64,000 nt of DNA from Paulownia fortunei. Lineage: Eukaryota; Streptophyta; Magnoliopsida; Lamiales; Paulowniaceae. Each line of letters opens with the position of its first letter. Position 1 is the stretch's first letter. The position numbers were made by a program, and so were the translations under genes. The notes under the pieces are model-generated. The model saw only the letters and a list, made by a program, of their open reading frames with translations. It made no database searches and was not told where the DNA came from. Positions 22,201 through 36,247 of this stretch are shown piece after piece. The stretch is from contig CM033121.1 of assembly GCA_019321725.1 (NCBI GenBank), positions 4,278,001-4,342,000 of the forward strand, written 5' to 3'.

Positions 22201-24977
22201 TTTAGTGTAACTCTTACATCGTTCAAACTTTAATTCTTTGCAGTGTTTATGTGACATTCTGGTGAATAATTCTGGTATTCAGAAGCTACAGCTTAGTAGT
22301 AGTGCATTTGGGGACGAGGTTAGCTTACTTTTGGCATTGAAATGGTTTACCAAGATTGGGGACTTGGTCAATCATATGCATGTCTGCTAAGAAGTCCTTG
22401 ATAAAGCGCACCTAATTTGCCCTTCTCATTTCTCATTATGCAGGGTGCAAAAGCTATTGCTGAGATGTTGAAGAAAAATTCAACCTTGCGAGTCATTGAA
22501 CTTAATAACAATTTGATTGACTACTCTGTATGAAATTATATTTTATTTTGCTGTGCTTTTTGTTATCTTAGATTGTGTAAATACATTTTATTTGACCACT
22601 AATTCTGTTTTATTGTTAATTTTGGAAATGGAGGTAGGGATTTTCAGGCCTTGCTGGAGCAATACTTGAGAATAAAAGTATACTGTCGATATACCTCAAG
22701 TAAAGATCTTGTAACATAAATGAACGCTATTTATATTTGAATCCAACACATAAAAATAAAAGAACTGTTCTTGTCTTGATTACTTACCATCTTCTCTTGG
22801 TATAGTTTTTCTATATGCAGTTACTGGTTTTAGAGCATTAGCCTTTTCTTCATCCCGGTAAATTTGTGTGCATGTTGCTATTCCAGTGGCAATTATGGTG
22901 GTCCCCTTGGTGCAGCTGCGCTGGCAAAAGGGCTGGAGGGAAACAAGTCCTTGAGGGTATCTTTCCGACTCTTTTCTATTCTTTTCCTTTTGTTTGACTT
23001 ACAGACTTGTTTTAAATATTATCATTACTTGGACAATTTATATTGTGCGTCGTTTGTGCGATGACAATCATGTCAGTCCTGCTATGACCTAGGAACACCA
23101 AGATTCCTGCAACAATATGTATGATTCTGTTCTCGGAGATAAACTTTGTCTAAATCACATGTTGATACATGTTCGCTTCATGGAGATATCCTGGAAAAAG
23201 AAGTTCAGATGCTTTTTTATTGCTCTGATTCCAATAAAAGAAAGAAGAAGAGCATTATCTGTCTTACTATTCAATAACAGGGACTGAAATAGAGTGATGA
23301 TTCCATAGTGTACTCGCTGTAAATACGCAACAGCATTTTATAATTATGCTTTTTGAATTCGACTTTTTTAGATTTATGACTGAATGCAGTGTATGATCAT
23401 AATATATCTAGGAACTGTATTTGCAAGGGAACTCTATCGGAGATGAAGGAGTCCGTGCTCTGATGTCTGGCTTGTCTTCTCATAAAGGTTTATTTTGCTT
23501 TGGAACTTGTTGCATTATCTTTCCTTAAGCATACTGCAGCAGATCTGAAAATCACACTTCCATGTAGGGAAGCTCACGGCCTTGGATCTTGCAAACAATT
23601 CAATTAGCGCGAGAGGAACTTTTCATGTTGCTGAATATATCAAAAAAAGCAAGAGCTTGTTGTGGATTAGTCTTTACATGAATGATATTGGAGATGAGGT
23701 AAATAAAGAACCAAAAAAATGTTGCATTTAGTACTTCATTCTTTTCAACCCATGCCTTGCCATGAATGAAGATTAATGCACCTCTTGCCAAGATATTAAT
23801 ATGCACTGACCTCTTCCAATATTTATATTTGTCTCAGGGAGCTGAAAGAATAGCAGAGGCTTTGAAGCAGAATCGCTCAGTTACAAATGTTGATCTGGTA
23901 AGTAAAGGAACTTAAAATGGTCTTAATCTGGAGTCAGTTGGACTTTTGAAGATGTCATCTAGATACTTGGTGTCAGTTTGGTATTTAAAGGTGTTATAGA
24001 CTTACTGTGATACTTCAGTAACAATGGCAAATATATTTGCAGGGAGGAAATGACATCCACGCCAAAGGGATCAGCGAAATAGCACAAGTTCTGAAAGATA
24101 ATTCTGTCATTACTGCTGTGCGTGCCCACATGTTGCTTCTCTGAATTTTGTAGATTTTGTATTTTATTCGAGCCATGAATCTCTCTCTCTTTCCCAGTTA
24201 GAACTTGGTTATAATCCCATTGGGCCTGATGGTGCAAAGGCTTTAGCAGAAGTTCTTAAATTTCATGGGAACATAAAAGATCTCATGCTTGGTTGGTGTC
24301 AGGTAAGAAATTAAATACAAGTCTTTCTACCTTTACCTAGATGTCTTGTTTGACCTTCTACATGCACAACTTCTGCAGATAGGAGCCAGCGGTGCTGAAT
24401 ATATTGCAGATATGCTGAAATACAATAGCACCATATCAAACCTAGATCTGCGAGCCAATGGACTAAGAGATGAGGTTTGTCTTATTTGAATAGTCTTTCA
24501 GGTGCACTTTCAGGACATTTATTGCTCAATATGATTCATGTTTGTCCCTCATACCCATCTTTTGTAGGGCGCAATCTGCCTTGCTCGAAGCTTGAAGGTG
24601 GTTAATGAGGCTTTGACATCACTCAATCTTGGGTTCAATGAAATAAGAGTATGTAATATATCTGGAAGATGTCACCATAATATTTGCTTCTGTCATCATT
24701 TTATAGCATTAGCTTCTGTTATGCAGGATGAAGGGGCTTTTGCTATCGCTCAAGCACTCAAGGCTAACGAAGATGTCCGGCTCACATCGTTAAATCTTAT
24801 GAACAACTTTCTTACCAAATTGGGACAGGTTATTCACTTTTCCTGTTCTTTTCTCCTATCCTTTGCTATCATATTATATAGCTTAAATTAAACCTGAAAA
24901 ACATGCAGAGTGCTATCACAGATGCAAGCGACCATGTATACGAGATGAATGATAAGGAGCTTACTATTGTCTTCTAG
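19209..24977 (+). CDS. EMB2004: EMB2004-like chloroplast leucine-rich-repeat (RNI-like) protein
   Basis: Eighteen exons: 19209-19250, 19330-19632, 20935-21151, 21407-21465, 21568-21705, 22244-22318, 22444-22527, 22638-22699, 22887-22956, 23412-23487, 23568-23698, 23838-23897, 24043-24117, 24198-24302, 24379-24474, 24568-24648, 24727-24828 and 24909-24977. They give 614 residues with every phase closing. The Ser-rich start (MVSTSTLSLC) suits a transit peptide; a hydrophobic stretch (SFVLPAGAFVV-LTVLWKLVEKIL) follows near residue 115. The rest is a run of ribonuclease-inhibitor-type LRRs (LKSLNLSGNSIGDEGVK, LYLQGNSIGDEGVRAL, LTSLNLGFNEI), often one per exon. Arabidopsis EMB2004 is needed for embryo development; molecular function is not established. 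The second donor was set at gtt|gtaact (19632) because the alternative ttcg|gtatgc breaks phase with exon 3. Confidence 0.88.
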
Positions 24978-27900
24978 ATGAGATCTTTTCACAAGAGGAA
25001 TATAATATTTTTTCGTTTTGGGGTTAATATATAGCAGCAATTTCCCATTTGGTGGTCTTCCTTCCCACTAGTGAGTTACGAGAGTTAATCCATAGTTCCC
25101 TTTCCAGATATCCAACTGAGACTAATTCAACGGAGGGAACACCAGAAATTTTGACATCAAGAGATCATTTTAACTTTGTTGATCATGAATGTAGTAGGGT
25201 TATTTTTGTCTAATTTTATGCGTCGTGCATGAGCAGAACATCAATAATTAGGTAAGACATTAGGTTTGGCTATTGAATGTGTAAAAGTTTTAGATAATTA
25301 GACTGTCTAATGTTTGTGGCTGTGTGCATGTAAAGTGCACAGAAGTCTGGACGGTGGAATGCATGAAGCTCTATTGCTACACATTACCGTATACATAACC
25401 AGCTTATAGGCAACTGGAATTGGTGCCTATGCCACTTGTTAATTGTTTTTCACTTCAGTACATGTCACTGGATTTACACTGGAAAATGGAATGGAGTGGA
25501 TTACTGAATATGGTGTGAATCTTGGAGTTTTAAGATACTGAATTTGGTGGACAATATATTGATTGTGTGAATATTTGTTCATCATTCAACCACTCGGTGG
25601 ACAATACATTGATTGTGGCATAATATTATCTGTGAATATCCGTCTTTTTAGGCTATATCAGTTTTCTTATTTAATTTATAATTCTTTAAACCAAAAATTG
25701 CCTTGGTAGCCTAATCGTTTGAGAAAAAGCAATGGATAATGAAGTAAAAAATAATAATAATAATAAAAGCCAAAGAAGCCTTGTTATTATTAGCTCGCGC
25801 GTTTTGTATGCTGAGAAATACTACCTCTAACTCCAAATGAATTGATCTCTATCCATAAGCACTGTTTTGTTTCTTAAGTGTAATTTTTAAAATTTTTATT
25901 TTTAATAGGTAAGCTCTCAATTCAAAAAATTGTATGGTGCTTACTTTCAGAATCGAGGGAAGAGATTTAAAATGTCGTGCTTGTTTTCAAATTACAATGG
26001 AAAATTAATATAGGCACAGGGAATTACCTTAAATAAGAAGATTAATTAGTGTAGGAATGCTTCTTTTTTTTTTTTTTTTTGGCCTTTTCTGATAGTGAAA
26101 ATGGTCCCATGAGTTTGGCAGGAGGTCAAAATCGGCCATCTCCATCCATGTAGGTGTGGGAATAGGGGAAACAACTTTGTATCAAATTTGCATGTCCAAA
26201 TTCATGCACCCCATAATCATAACTTATCCATTCAATGCATACTATTGATATTTTTCAGACCTAAAAGCCCTTTTCACTCCAGCTGTTCACTGTGCAAGCT
26301 TTCAAATTATGATCTTGAATTAAGTTTGATTTTGATGTCGAAAATGGTTTGTTCTAAATTCTTTTTATTTTTATTTTTGATGCAAAACAGTCAGTCCGAA
26401 ATGCAATGCATTTGATATATACACACAATACAGGGGAGGAAATATTAATTTACTTATTTTGGAGAGGAGATAAATGTAATTAACTAATAATCAATAATTA
26501 CTATCTTGATCACTAAAAGCGCTAGGATTGTATGGGCCGAGATAACCGAAAGCACGTTGTTCATGAATCTGGGGGGAATAATTGTACATAATGATAAATA
26601 AACGTGTTGATGGAACCTTTTATTTTAATCCTAAAATTACATTTTCCAATTCAATATTCACGGACCTGGCATTATTGATCATTCAGAGATAAATTAAAAA
26701 AAAATAAAAATGCATACCATTGGATTGATCCATACCTCCACAAAGGACACCTAATCATCCAGGATGAAATGTTCTTGAAAATAACAATCTCATCCATTTA
26801 GTATTAGTTATAGCTCTAACTAAATGACTTCTTTTTTTTTTTTTTTTCCAAATTATTACTATGAAAAAAAATTCAAAATTATGTTTTTCAATATACTTTT
26901 ATTTTGTTTTTAATTCTTATGCAAAACTTCGTATGGAATTAAATTGAATAAAATTTATCATAAATGATGGATTGAGATTCCCAAGAAAGAAAAACAGTGG
27001 ATTGCATATGATTCAGAAATAGTAGAATCCAGCTCAAAATGAGTGAGCACAGCTGTGCCATATATATTCCATGGTCCACTTCAACAAGAAGCTGAAGCAG
27101 GTAGGATAAAATAATAGTTTTGCAGCACCCCACTGAATGAAATATTGAGTTGTGAAAAATATATCCCGATTGGATTAATCCATCCAACTGGAATATGGCT
27201 GGATTCCTCAGACCCTGTCTGTCAGTATACGTACGATTTATCAGTACATTATGGACGCAGAGGCTTCTTGTCGTGCTGCATTTACCTACTTTCTACACCC
27301 ACTTTCAAATTAAGAGTTTCCTGTTTCCAATCTCATTTTTATATTTACAATATTTTTAATATTAATATTATATTTACTTAATGGTATATATAAAATATGA
27401 TATAACAAGTTCATAATAAATACACATTCATATCTGGGACATGAAATTAATATCTTATATTTAAATAGTCTTGAAATCTGGACTATAACCACTTGAACAA
27501 GACTTAATTGATGCTTTGTTTGGCATTCTTGTCATTCAAAGTTGTAGTTTGTGAGTTGCTAAAATGGTGTGTGTGTAAATTAAAGGAGTCAAATATGAGT
27601 AATTTTTTTCACTTTAGGTTAATTAGTAATTAGAATGGTAGGACAAGTTCAAGTTTCAACATTAGAATTCAAATTTGCACAACCTCAAATTTTGAGGTAT
27701 GGTTTTTTAAATAGTAAAATCTCCAAATTTTATTGTAAGAGATTCTGGATTAGAATCTCACATGTGTGTAAGTATTATCTACTTTAACAAATTGTTTGAT
27801 TTAAATGCATGTTTTGATTTATAATTAATTAGTTCTCTGAAAACATGTGAAGCAGAAACCAGCTTTAGCAAAACTATTACATTAAAAATTATTATTAAAA

Positions 27901-28460
27901 TTAACATTAAAAACAAAAGCAAGCAACATTTATCTTTTAATACACCAAACATGCCCTTAAAGAACATAGGATGATGGGCTTGACTGCAGTGACCAATGGT
28001 CAGAAGTGGAGGCCCAAGCTGACACAAATATGGACAAGGAAGCACAATACCTCATTCACTGTGCCCAAAAAAAAAAAAAAAACCTCCATATTCCTAATAT
28101 AACTTTTACTAAATTAAAATTCTCATTGAATTTAGTGTAAATATTTTAATTGAGGTTGTAATAGTTGGGATTTTATATATTTTTATATTTTTATTCTCAA
28201 AACTTATTGTTGAGAATTAGTAGTATTACAAAATTATTTTGATTAAAAATTAAAAAATTAAAAAAATAAAATTTTGTTCTACAATATTCCTTTAAAAACA
28301 AAAAAACAATAAATTTAAATCGAAGAGTGATGATGGGCTTTTTTATGTTTATTTTTTAAAAAAGGCAGGGGGAACAAACAGTACTAATTGTTAGTAACTC
28401 TAAATAGTTTTTTTGACTTAAAAAAAAATAGTTTTTTTTTTTTAACTCCACAAAGCCACC
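24978..28460. other. Intergenic region between the EMB2004-like and GASA genes
   Basis: The first few hundred bases are probably 3' UTR. The rest is AT-rich with (AAT)n near 25750, T-tracts near 26065 and 26830 and A-tracts near 28065. No gene is supported. 27690-27780 has SINE-like wording (aagagattctggattagaatctcac) but no clear boundaries. Confidence 0.5.
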
Positions 28461-28467
28461 TATAAAT
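28461..28467 (+). promoter_or_regulatory. TATA box of the GASA gene
   Basis: TATAAAT in the context cacctataaattgc, about 100 bp before the ATG at 28563. Confidence 0.6.
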
Positions 28468-28562
28468 TGCAAGCACTGATGAGAAAAGACTACACACAAA
28501 ACTCACTACATATCTTGCATCACAACGCCCCATAGAGCTCACTTTGCAAAAAGTAAATTAAA

Positions 28563-29275
28563 ATGGCTTCTCGTCTGCTTCTTTTATCTGCTCTTCTACT
28601 CTTCTGCCTTGCTCAGGTAATTTTAGATACATTTTCTTCTCATTTATCATTTCTTGATTTTTTTTATTTTTTTTTAAGCATTCTGGGCACTGTTTGATTC
28701 TTCTTAATCATGCATTGCAGGTGTCATCTGACATTGAAGCTGGAGATGAAGTAGCACTGGTTAATTATTTTTCTTAATTTCTTTTAATTTCCCTCTTGTA
28801 TTTTGCTATTTCTTGTACTTCTGCATGCAATTCAAAAAAAAAAAAAAGAAAAAAAAAAAGAAGTTTAATCAGCACATTATACTGTTCTAACTATTTTCCT
28901 TTCAATATTTAGGTGGTGAGAGGTACTAATAGAAGGCTCTTACCATTTGTGGGTATGCCATTTTTTGCCTCCACTATAAAGATTTTTTAATGCATTTTAG
29001 ACATTTACAAATCAAAGTAATTAATATAATTAATTTCTTTGAGTATTTCTAATTTAAAGATTTATTTTTTTCTATGATTTGTGTGTGCAGATTGTGGAGA
29101 ACTTTGCAAGGTGAGGTGCAGCTTACACTCGAGGCCAAACTTGTGCAGCAGGGCCTGTGGAACCTGCTGTGTGAGGTGCAAATGTGTGCCTCCAGGGACT
29201 TCTGGCAACAGGGAAATGTGTGGGACTTGCTATACTGACATGACCACCCATGGAAACAAGACTAAGTGTCCTTAA
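28563..29275 (+). CDS. GASA/snakin family gibberellin-regulated Cys-rich peptide
   Basis: Four exons, 28563-28616, 28721-28759, 28913-28952 and 29091-29275, encode 105 residues. The N-terminus is a signal peptide (MASRLLLLSALLLFCLAQVSS). A variable acidic-to-basic spacer carries a possible processing site (RRLL). The C-terminal GASA domain starts at DCGELCKVRC and has the full 12 cysteines in the family spacing, including CGTCCVRCKC and the terminal KCP. GASA peptides are secreted, disulfide-rich and variously linked to gibberellin response, growth, redox and antimicrobial defence; the role here cannot be set from sequence. A GASA gene neighbours the OB-fold gene in Arabidopsis as I recall, so this pairing looks like old synteny. 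Confidence 0.93.
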
Positions 29276-29699
29276 GTTGTGATTAGTTATGTTAATTACA
29301 AATTACACCCCCCTAAACCTGGGTAATCATGTGTAATCCTTTTCACTTTGGGGGTGAGAGTGCCACTTCATCTTTGTCTGGTTTTGAATGTGGGGGTGTA
29401 CAGAGTCCTGTTTCCAAGCTCTGTTTGGCTAAAGTTTGAGTTTTGAATTTTGTTTTACTTTGCTTCCATCTCACTGTCTCTTAATATATTCTATGGAAAA
29501 GTTTAAACTTGTTGGTTTTTCCTTTTTCTGTTTTTTCCTTTTGTTTTAAATTGTTGGTTCATATTAGTTCCATTCTGAGATTGTTGGCCCTGGCTTTTTG
29601 TTAATTTATTTGCTTATATTATACCATGTGTGTTCTAATTTATTTTTATATAATTTGGCAGTCGTTTGATGTTCAAAAAAATTGTATCATCCTATCTAC

Positions 29700-29703
<4 letters not shown>

Positions 29704-29729
<26 letters not shown>
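29704..29729. repeat. (TA)n microsatellite
   Basis: About 13 uninterrupted TA units. Confidence 0.9.
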
Positions 29730-29733
<4 letters not shown>

Positions 29734-32284
29734 ATTTACTGATATTTAATATTTAATTTTAATTTTTATAGTTAACTCTTGTTTAACTTTAATTTAATAG
29801 TTTATTCTTAATGTGTCTACCAACTTTTCTATAATAGATTTTTTTTTGCTTTTTATTCATCTCAAGTTTTGAGCAAAGGGCAGGTATATAATTAAAAGTG
29901 TAAGAAATGTTAGTATATGTAGTTTTCCCAACTTTTTTTTTCATGTTTAATTTCCAGTGTTCTCTTTTTTCTTGTAGTTTTATGATATATACAAATACAT
30001 TTTCGCAATATAAAGAAAATCAATCAATAAAAATATTTATGTATTGATGCAATAAAGATAGACATTGTTATCATGCTTTGAAAATATTCATGTAATAAGA
30101 TAGACAAAATATTATGCAAGTATTTCTTTATGAGTTGAAAACACTTCACTTCACTCAAAATATAATTCTTTGTGAAAAATAAAAATATTAATTACATTTC
30201 TTTCAATAATTTTATATGATGCAAATTTTAAGGCTGTTTTTTTATAAATGAATATGTGATAACAAAATTCGTAAATTTATTAGAGCGAATTATCTTAAAA
30301 CGATGTCAAATTACACCTTTGTTTAAAATTTCCAAAATGAAATTGTTCTTTAGTAAAATCATATATGAAATTTTTGAAAATTACTATAAAAAAAGCGAAA
30401 TACAAAAGGAAACCATATTATAACTAACCTTAATTTTAGTATTATTTTGATGAAAAGAATCAAGAAAAATGACAACAAATAACAATGTAGATAAATTGAG
30501 CTTATATTCTTACAGAAGTCACCGATCAAAAAGGCTATTTCGTATTCGCTACTGTTATCCAAATAATAATCTATATCGTAGATATAATTTTGATTAATCG
30601 AATATTAATATATTAAAATAGACAAAGACTTAATAATTTTAAGTTTTTAGATCAAATTTTTTGATAAATATTAGACTTAATCATTTTTAATGGGCCACCC
30701 CCTACACATGCATCTTCTGCAATTTCTTTAAATATTTATGGAGCATGATACCTACAACTCATAAAAGCTAGTAAAAGTTCATATGGGTTAGCACTTGGCC
30801 CATAACTTGGAGTTGCTCATAATCACAATGGGAACGAAGCTAAGCCCATTAATTGAACTACTGGGCTTCGATACTTTTCAAAACGTCTTCTGGTAGGCCC
30901 AACTCTCACAACCAAAACAGACTCCAAATACAAACTGAAAAATATTTTAAAAAAAATAGCAAATCACATTTTTTTTTAATTTTCAGAAATATTAAAAAGG
31001 AAGAGAATTTAAATAATATAAGAAAATTAAGAAAATTTACACATTAATGAAAATACCACGTCTTAATTTTTGTAATACTAAGTGAAAAATATGTAACTAA
31101 TGTCATGACGACGAGATTGAAAAGGTTGCTGAACTTGAAGAGGTGTTGTTAATTATGAAACATTGTCGTGTATAATCAGCAATTTAGATAAATTTTATGG
31201 GAGGTAAACATAATTAATCATATTTTGAAATTTTATTTATTTCTTTTGTTGGTTGATGATGTGATTGTGCCGTGATCAATTTCAACTTTGATTTTTTTGC
31301 AATTCGGAAAAATCAATGTACTGTGAAGTCAAACATTTCAGCAATACTTTACAAAAGCATGCAAATTCATCATAGTCAAAAGAACTAAATCTCTTCAAAA
31401 CCAAAGATGCTTATCTAAATTCAAATTCGACTTTTTTCTTGTCTTTTATAAGTTGCAAGCATAGATTGCCGTACAATAAGGGTACTTACGGCATATTAAT
31501 TTAATTATATAAATTATTTTAATTTTCTATGTTCGATATCAAATATCTCGTAAATTATATAAAAAATTGATAAATATAAAAATAGGTAAATATAATTTTA
31601 TAATAAAAAAACCATATGCGAATGATAGTACACGATTCATGTACGATGTGGTTCATGATTGTTTGTCTGCATGTATTGATAGCTATCACCAACCTAATAG
31701 ATCTATTCTCATAAAGCAACCTAGAAATATCTCAATCATTATTCTTTCACCTATTTAATTTACACACATATTTCGTCAAGAAAAAAAAAAATAAAACGTT
31801 GGAATTACTTCTATAAAAATATAATGTTATGATCGATGCATGCTGCAAATTAGCTATTTTAAGTGGAAAATGCAACTTCCCAAATTACACAAAATAAAAA
31901 TTTGTCGTTGTATTTTATTTGAAATGAGATGAAAAAAAAAATTATTTGGTTTATTTCTTTTTTTTCTGTTGTGCAAATTTCCTTTTATTTAATGTTCTAT
32001 TGGGGAATGAAAAATGAAAGTAAACATTAATAGCTACATAAACATATATATATTCCGATCATTATATTAATATAAATATATATTTTTTAATTATTATATT
32101 CATATAATAATGACATATAATAATATAAAAATTTAATAGGACACCAATAACAAAATAAAGAAATATCTAAAGTTTATAATAAAACATATCATTCTTAAAA
32201 ACGAAATAAATCGATACTTTCTTCACAAATACACCACATTAATCATTTAAAAAGAAAACAATCATACATCATATTTTTGTTAAT

Positions 32285-33180
32285 ATATTTCTGAAAATAT
32301 TTTTCCCCAAACACTCTCAAACAACACGAAACGGAGCTTACACTTCTTCAAAATCACATAATTGACAGAATATCAGATTCATAAGAGTAGTAAAGTTTGA
32401 CATCATTTTGCATGCGTAATGGATGACGCCAATACTGTTATCGTCACTCCCCTTACATAACAATGACACTTCCATGTGGCTTTCGTAACAAAATCGTGCT
32501 ATTGTCCATTGATGATGACACAGTATGTTTGTGTCTCGTCTGAATGATAATTTCAATTTTTCAAATTGTACATATAGTCTAATTAATAATTGAGAAAATA
32601 TCTTATATGAAATGATTATAAATAAAATATCTATAATTAAGATTAAAATAAATTTGTATACCACTAAAACACATATATTAATATTATTGTTTCATTTATA
32701 ACATTAATATATATTTTTAAACATAAAATGTTCACGAGGGTTGAAGTGATAATTTTTCATTGTATGATCTTACCATAATTTCTTGTCACCGGAATTGGAT
32801 TAGATCTCCTTTTCAATTGAATTAAATTCCACTTTTCAATTGATTGAATTAAGTGGGATCAAATTTTAAGAGAAATTTTGGTACGTACTCTTATTAATTT
32901 AAATTTCATATGTAGATTTTCTTTATATATTTAGTAATTGTGTTTAAAATAATAATTGATATCGAAATATGACGTACTAATGCACTGAGTTATTTCATAA
33001 AAAATATCTGTGTACTTATGAAAGAAAAGGAAAAAAAAAATTAATGCAAATGTTTTCTGTTGGTGGGGAAGATGATCTCATTACTGCATAATCAATTGTT
33101 TGACTATTCCTTTGGAACCACATGTCTGCTTCCATAATGTGTTCCAGTTGTAAAATAAAATTAAATATACTTCACAAATT
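32285..33180. repeat. Imperfect tandem duplication upstream of the UGT, copy 1
   Basis: Shares an ordered series of blocks with 33190-34250: a cactctcaaacaac segment, the gatgcgtaa(t/c)ggatgacg segment, gatgatgaca, ttttcaattgattgaattaagt, ctcttattaattt, ttgatatcgaaata, and gttggtggg. Its end (33118-33160, catgtctgcttccataatgtgttccag) also resembles 36138-36180 just upstream of the UGT. Confidence 0.7.
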
Positions 33181-33189
33181 TTCAATAAT

Positions 33190-34250
33190 TTTTTCTCAAA
33201 ATATTTTCTTCATGACACTCTCGAACAACTCAAAAAGAAAGCCTACAGCTATGTTTGATTCATTTCCAATCATTCGAACGAGAATATTTTGAGAAAATAT
33301 GTTTTGATCAAGGAATTATAAATATTTTGTTGAAAAAAATAATATAATGTATTTCAAATTATAAATATTTGATTGTGATATTTGGATGTTAGTGAGAAAT
33401 ATTTTTAATTATAAATATCTTGTTAATTTTGTTATGAGAATAAAGTAAGATATATAATTATTTAAATATTATAATTAATAATTAATATTTAAAAAAACAA
33501 ATTTACTATTACCTGTTTCAGAGGTCGATAATTCCAATATTTGAATTAATAAATTAATTAATTAATTAATAAGAGTATCATATTGGCACGAGGAGTAAAG
33601 TTTTGCCTCACTTCCGATGCGTAACGGATGACGTAATGGTGCTGTCGTCAGCACCCCTTGCGCATTTGATGATGACATACTTTGTTGTGTGGTGTCTAAA
33701 CAATTCCCAAATTTTCAAGTTAAAAAACATAAATATCGTCTAATACACTTATCATCTTCTCTCTCTCTCTCTCTCTCTTCTTTTTCTTTAAATTTAAAAA
33801 TACTTAATAATTAAGAATATAACATTAATAATAAATATAACTCACTTAAATTTTAAATTATTAAAACATATATGTTGAGATTAATATTTCACCTAACTAG
33901 ATCTCCAGCAAGTTGATTTAACTCTAGTTTTCAATTGATTGAATTAAGTCATGTGTCATTATCATTTTACATTTTTAAATTTATGAGTTCAAATTTTACG
34001 AGAATTTTTTTGGTACTCTTATTAATTCAATTTCATAATTATATTTCTTGTTTAATTAGTAATTGTGTTTAATATAATTATTGATATCGAAATACAGTGC
34101 ATTAATGGACGCAATTATTTCATTAAAAAAACATGTGAAAGAAAAGGGGAAAAAATGAAAGGCAAATGCTTTCCGTTGGTGGGCCGTGGGGGAGATAGTG
34201 ATCTGCATTTAATTTGTACCAGACCTTCATTTAATTCGTACCAAACTATT
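33190..34250. repeat. Imperfect tandem duplication upstream of the UGT, copy 2
   Basis: Same block order as copy 1, with about 300 bp of extra AT-rich sequence at 33250-33560 and a (CT)n stretch at about 33764-33779. Confidence 0.7.
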
Positions 34251-34295
34251 TAACACTTATAGCTACCTTTTTCAACCCCAATTGAATTTGCTTGG

Positions 34296-35296
34296 TTGAT
34301 TTTAGGGATAATTATATAAAAGCCTCATCTGAAAATTTTGCTGTAATTTTATGTAATTTTTATGAATTTTTTTTTTTAATTGAATGAATGCTTATGAGAA
34401 TTTATAGCTTTTTTGAAATATTTGTAATTAAGGAAGAAAAAAATACGAGAAAGAGAAAATAAACTTCTGATAATAACTAAGAATATTTTTTTTTAATTTT
34501 TGGAAATGGAGCAAAAAAAATTATAGTAGAATTAAAAAAATAATTACAAAATATAGAAGATATAATGCATACTTTATAGATTTTTTAAATCGGTACAAAT
34601 TAAAGTTAAAAGTATTATTTATTGAAATAAAGTAACAAATATAATCATAGTGTATATTAACTTTTTTTAATGAGCAATACAATTTTTGAATAGTTACACA
34701 CACTACCTTTCAAGTAAATTAGACAGATTAATCGTTAAATATATTATTAATAAATTAATGGTTTTTATTGAGATAACTTAAAATTAAAAATATTATTTTT
34801 GAATTAGATATAAAAATTGACAATTATATTATTTCATTTTTCACAAATTAAGGTTTTCATACTAAATAATATTTCCGAAATTTGGTATTTCATTCATTGC
34901 TATGAATGAATCAAAAGCCTTTTTAGCTAAAGTAATTCAATAAATCTATTGACTATGTAGATTTGTTTTTAATATATATATATATATAAATGTTTTTGCA
35001 ATATTTCAATATATATTATGTTTTTAATTACTAATATTATGTATATGGATAATTAAGGGCACAATAGTCATTTTTCAGTGAAAAATTCAGTTAAATGAAG
35101 GGTTAAATGAATCATTGAACTGAATTACCTTCTCATTTCAAGTGTGGACAACACATTCATTAACTTTGATGGAGTTGGGGGGCTTTTTTGCAAAATTTTC
35201 TTAAACACAAGGGGGCAATAAGGTAGTTTTTGGCACAGGCTTTTTTACAGGTTCCGTAAAATACATTAGGTTTTATGCAATTATTCCTTGATTTTA
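34296..35296. mobile_element. Mutator-like MITE with 9-bp target-site duplication
   Basis: The exact 9-mer ttgatttta occurs at 34296-34304 and 35288-35296. Between them (34305-35287, 983 bp) the ends are imperfect inverted repeats: left gggataattatataaaagcc, right (reverse complement) ggaataattgcataaaacct. A 9-bp duplication is the hallmark of Mutator-superfamily transposition. No transposase frame is present, so it is non-autonomous. Confidence 0.75.
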
Positions 35297-36247
35297 TTAG
35301 GCCCTTGAAAAATCAATAATGGGGATAAATGCCCCCAAAAAATAATCCTATATTTTAGTTAAATTGCTAAAAAATCCCTGTATTAAGAAAATAGTTTAAA
35401 AAGCCTTTGTGTTAATGAAAATTCTGCAAACTCACCCTCTCATAAATAGATTTGGAAAGAAAAAAATGTATTTGGTTTCTGAAATTTTGGGTATGAAAAG
35501 CTGTGAAAATTTTCGCAGGCGTTGTTTGAAAAGTGTATTTTCAATTTTAACTTTGATCAAAAATTAATGAAAATAAAAATAAGAATATTTTTTATGAAAA
35601 TATGTAAAACATATGCATTTTAAAGTTTCAAATTTTAAAAGACATTGTTTGGAAATGAATGAGACAGACTGTATATTTTTTATCACTTGTTCTTCAAATT
35701 AAAGGGTCTTGACTAAAAATGATATATATAGTGCATCCAATAATTTCAAAGAAATGTCCAACAGGCCAAACTTAAACTTATTCCAAACCTCGACCACTTT
35801 AGATGAATTTTTACTATTACATAGATTCGAAGCGATTTTAAATTTTTATTTTCAAACACGCTCATTCTTATTTAATTTTTTAAAAAATATTTATTATATA
35901 TATAATTATATGATATTAATATATATATTTTAAAAAATTATTATATTATTTTTAAAAAATAATAAAATAAATTAAACAAATCTAATTCACTGAATTTAAA
36001 TTCAAATCCAAATCTTAAAAATTCTTAGCCGATCATATGTCAAATTTGGTCAAACCCCGCCTCTACCGTCCTTCGAAAACATGTCATAAGGAAAGTGTGT
36101 CAGATTTTCAATTGAACACACCCCCCAATTGAAACCGCATGTCTGCTTGGGCAACGTGTTCCAGTTATCAAACAAAAGTACTAACTTAGGCGCAGAAGAA
36201 TCCTCAAATTTTCATTAAAAATTATTTAAAATTACAGCTGATGTTGC

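Larger units (their letters stand above)
29276..36247. other. Seven-kilobase repeat-rich intergenic region
   Basis: No gene is supported. It contains (TA)n at 29704-29729, a roughly 1 kb imperfect tandem duplication (32285-34250), a Mutator-type MITE (34296-35296) and several AT microsatellites. 30790-30905 carries GGCCC/AGCCCA-type elements but no gene follows. Confidence 0.6.

Noticed and set aside
27035..27060. miR156-like word (gtgagcacagctgtgcc)
   Set aside because: Only part of a mature-miRNA-like word and a short palindrome are present; no precursor arm pairs with it.
26939..27187. Minus-strand 82-aa frame
   Set aside because: Hydrophobic, AT-driven composition with no family resemblance, splice context or promoter.
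32338..32664. Minus-strand 108-aa frame upstream of the UGT
   Set aside because: It lies within the tandem duplication, is not preserved in the second copy, and looks like chance AT-rich coding.
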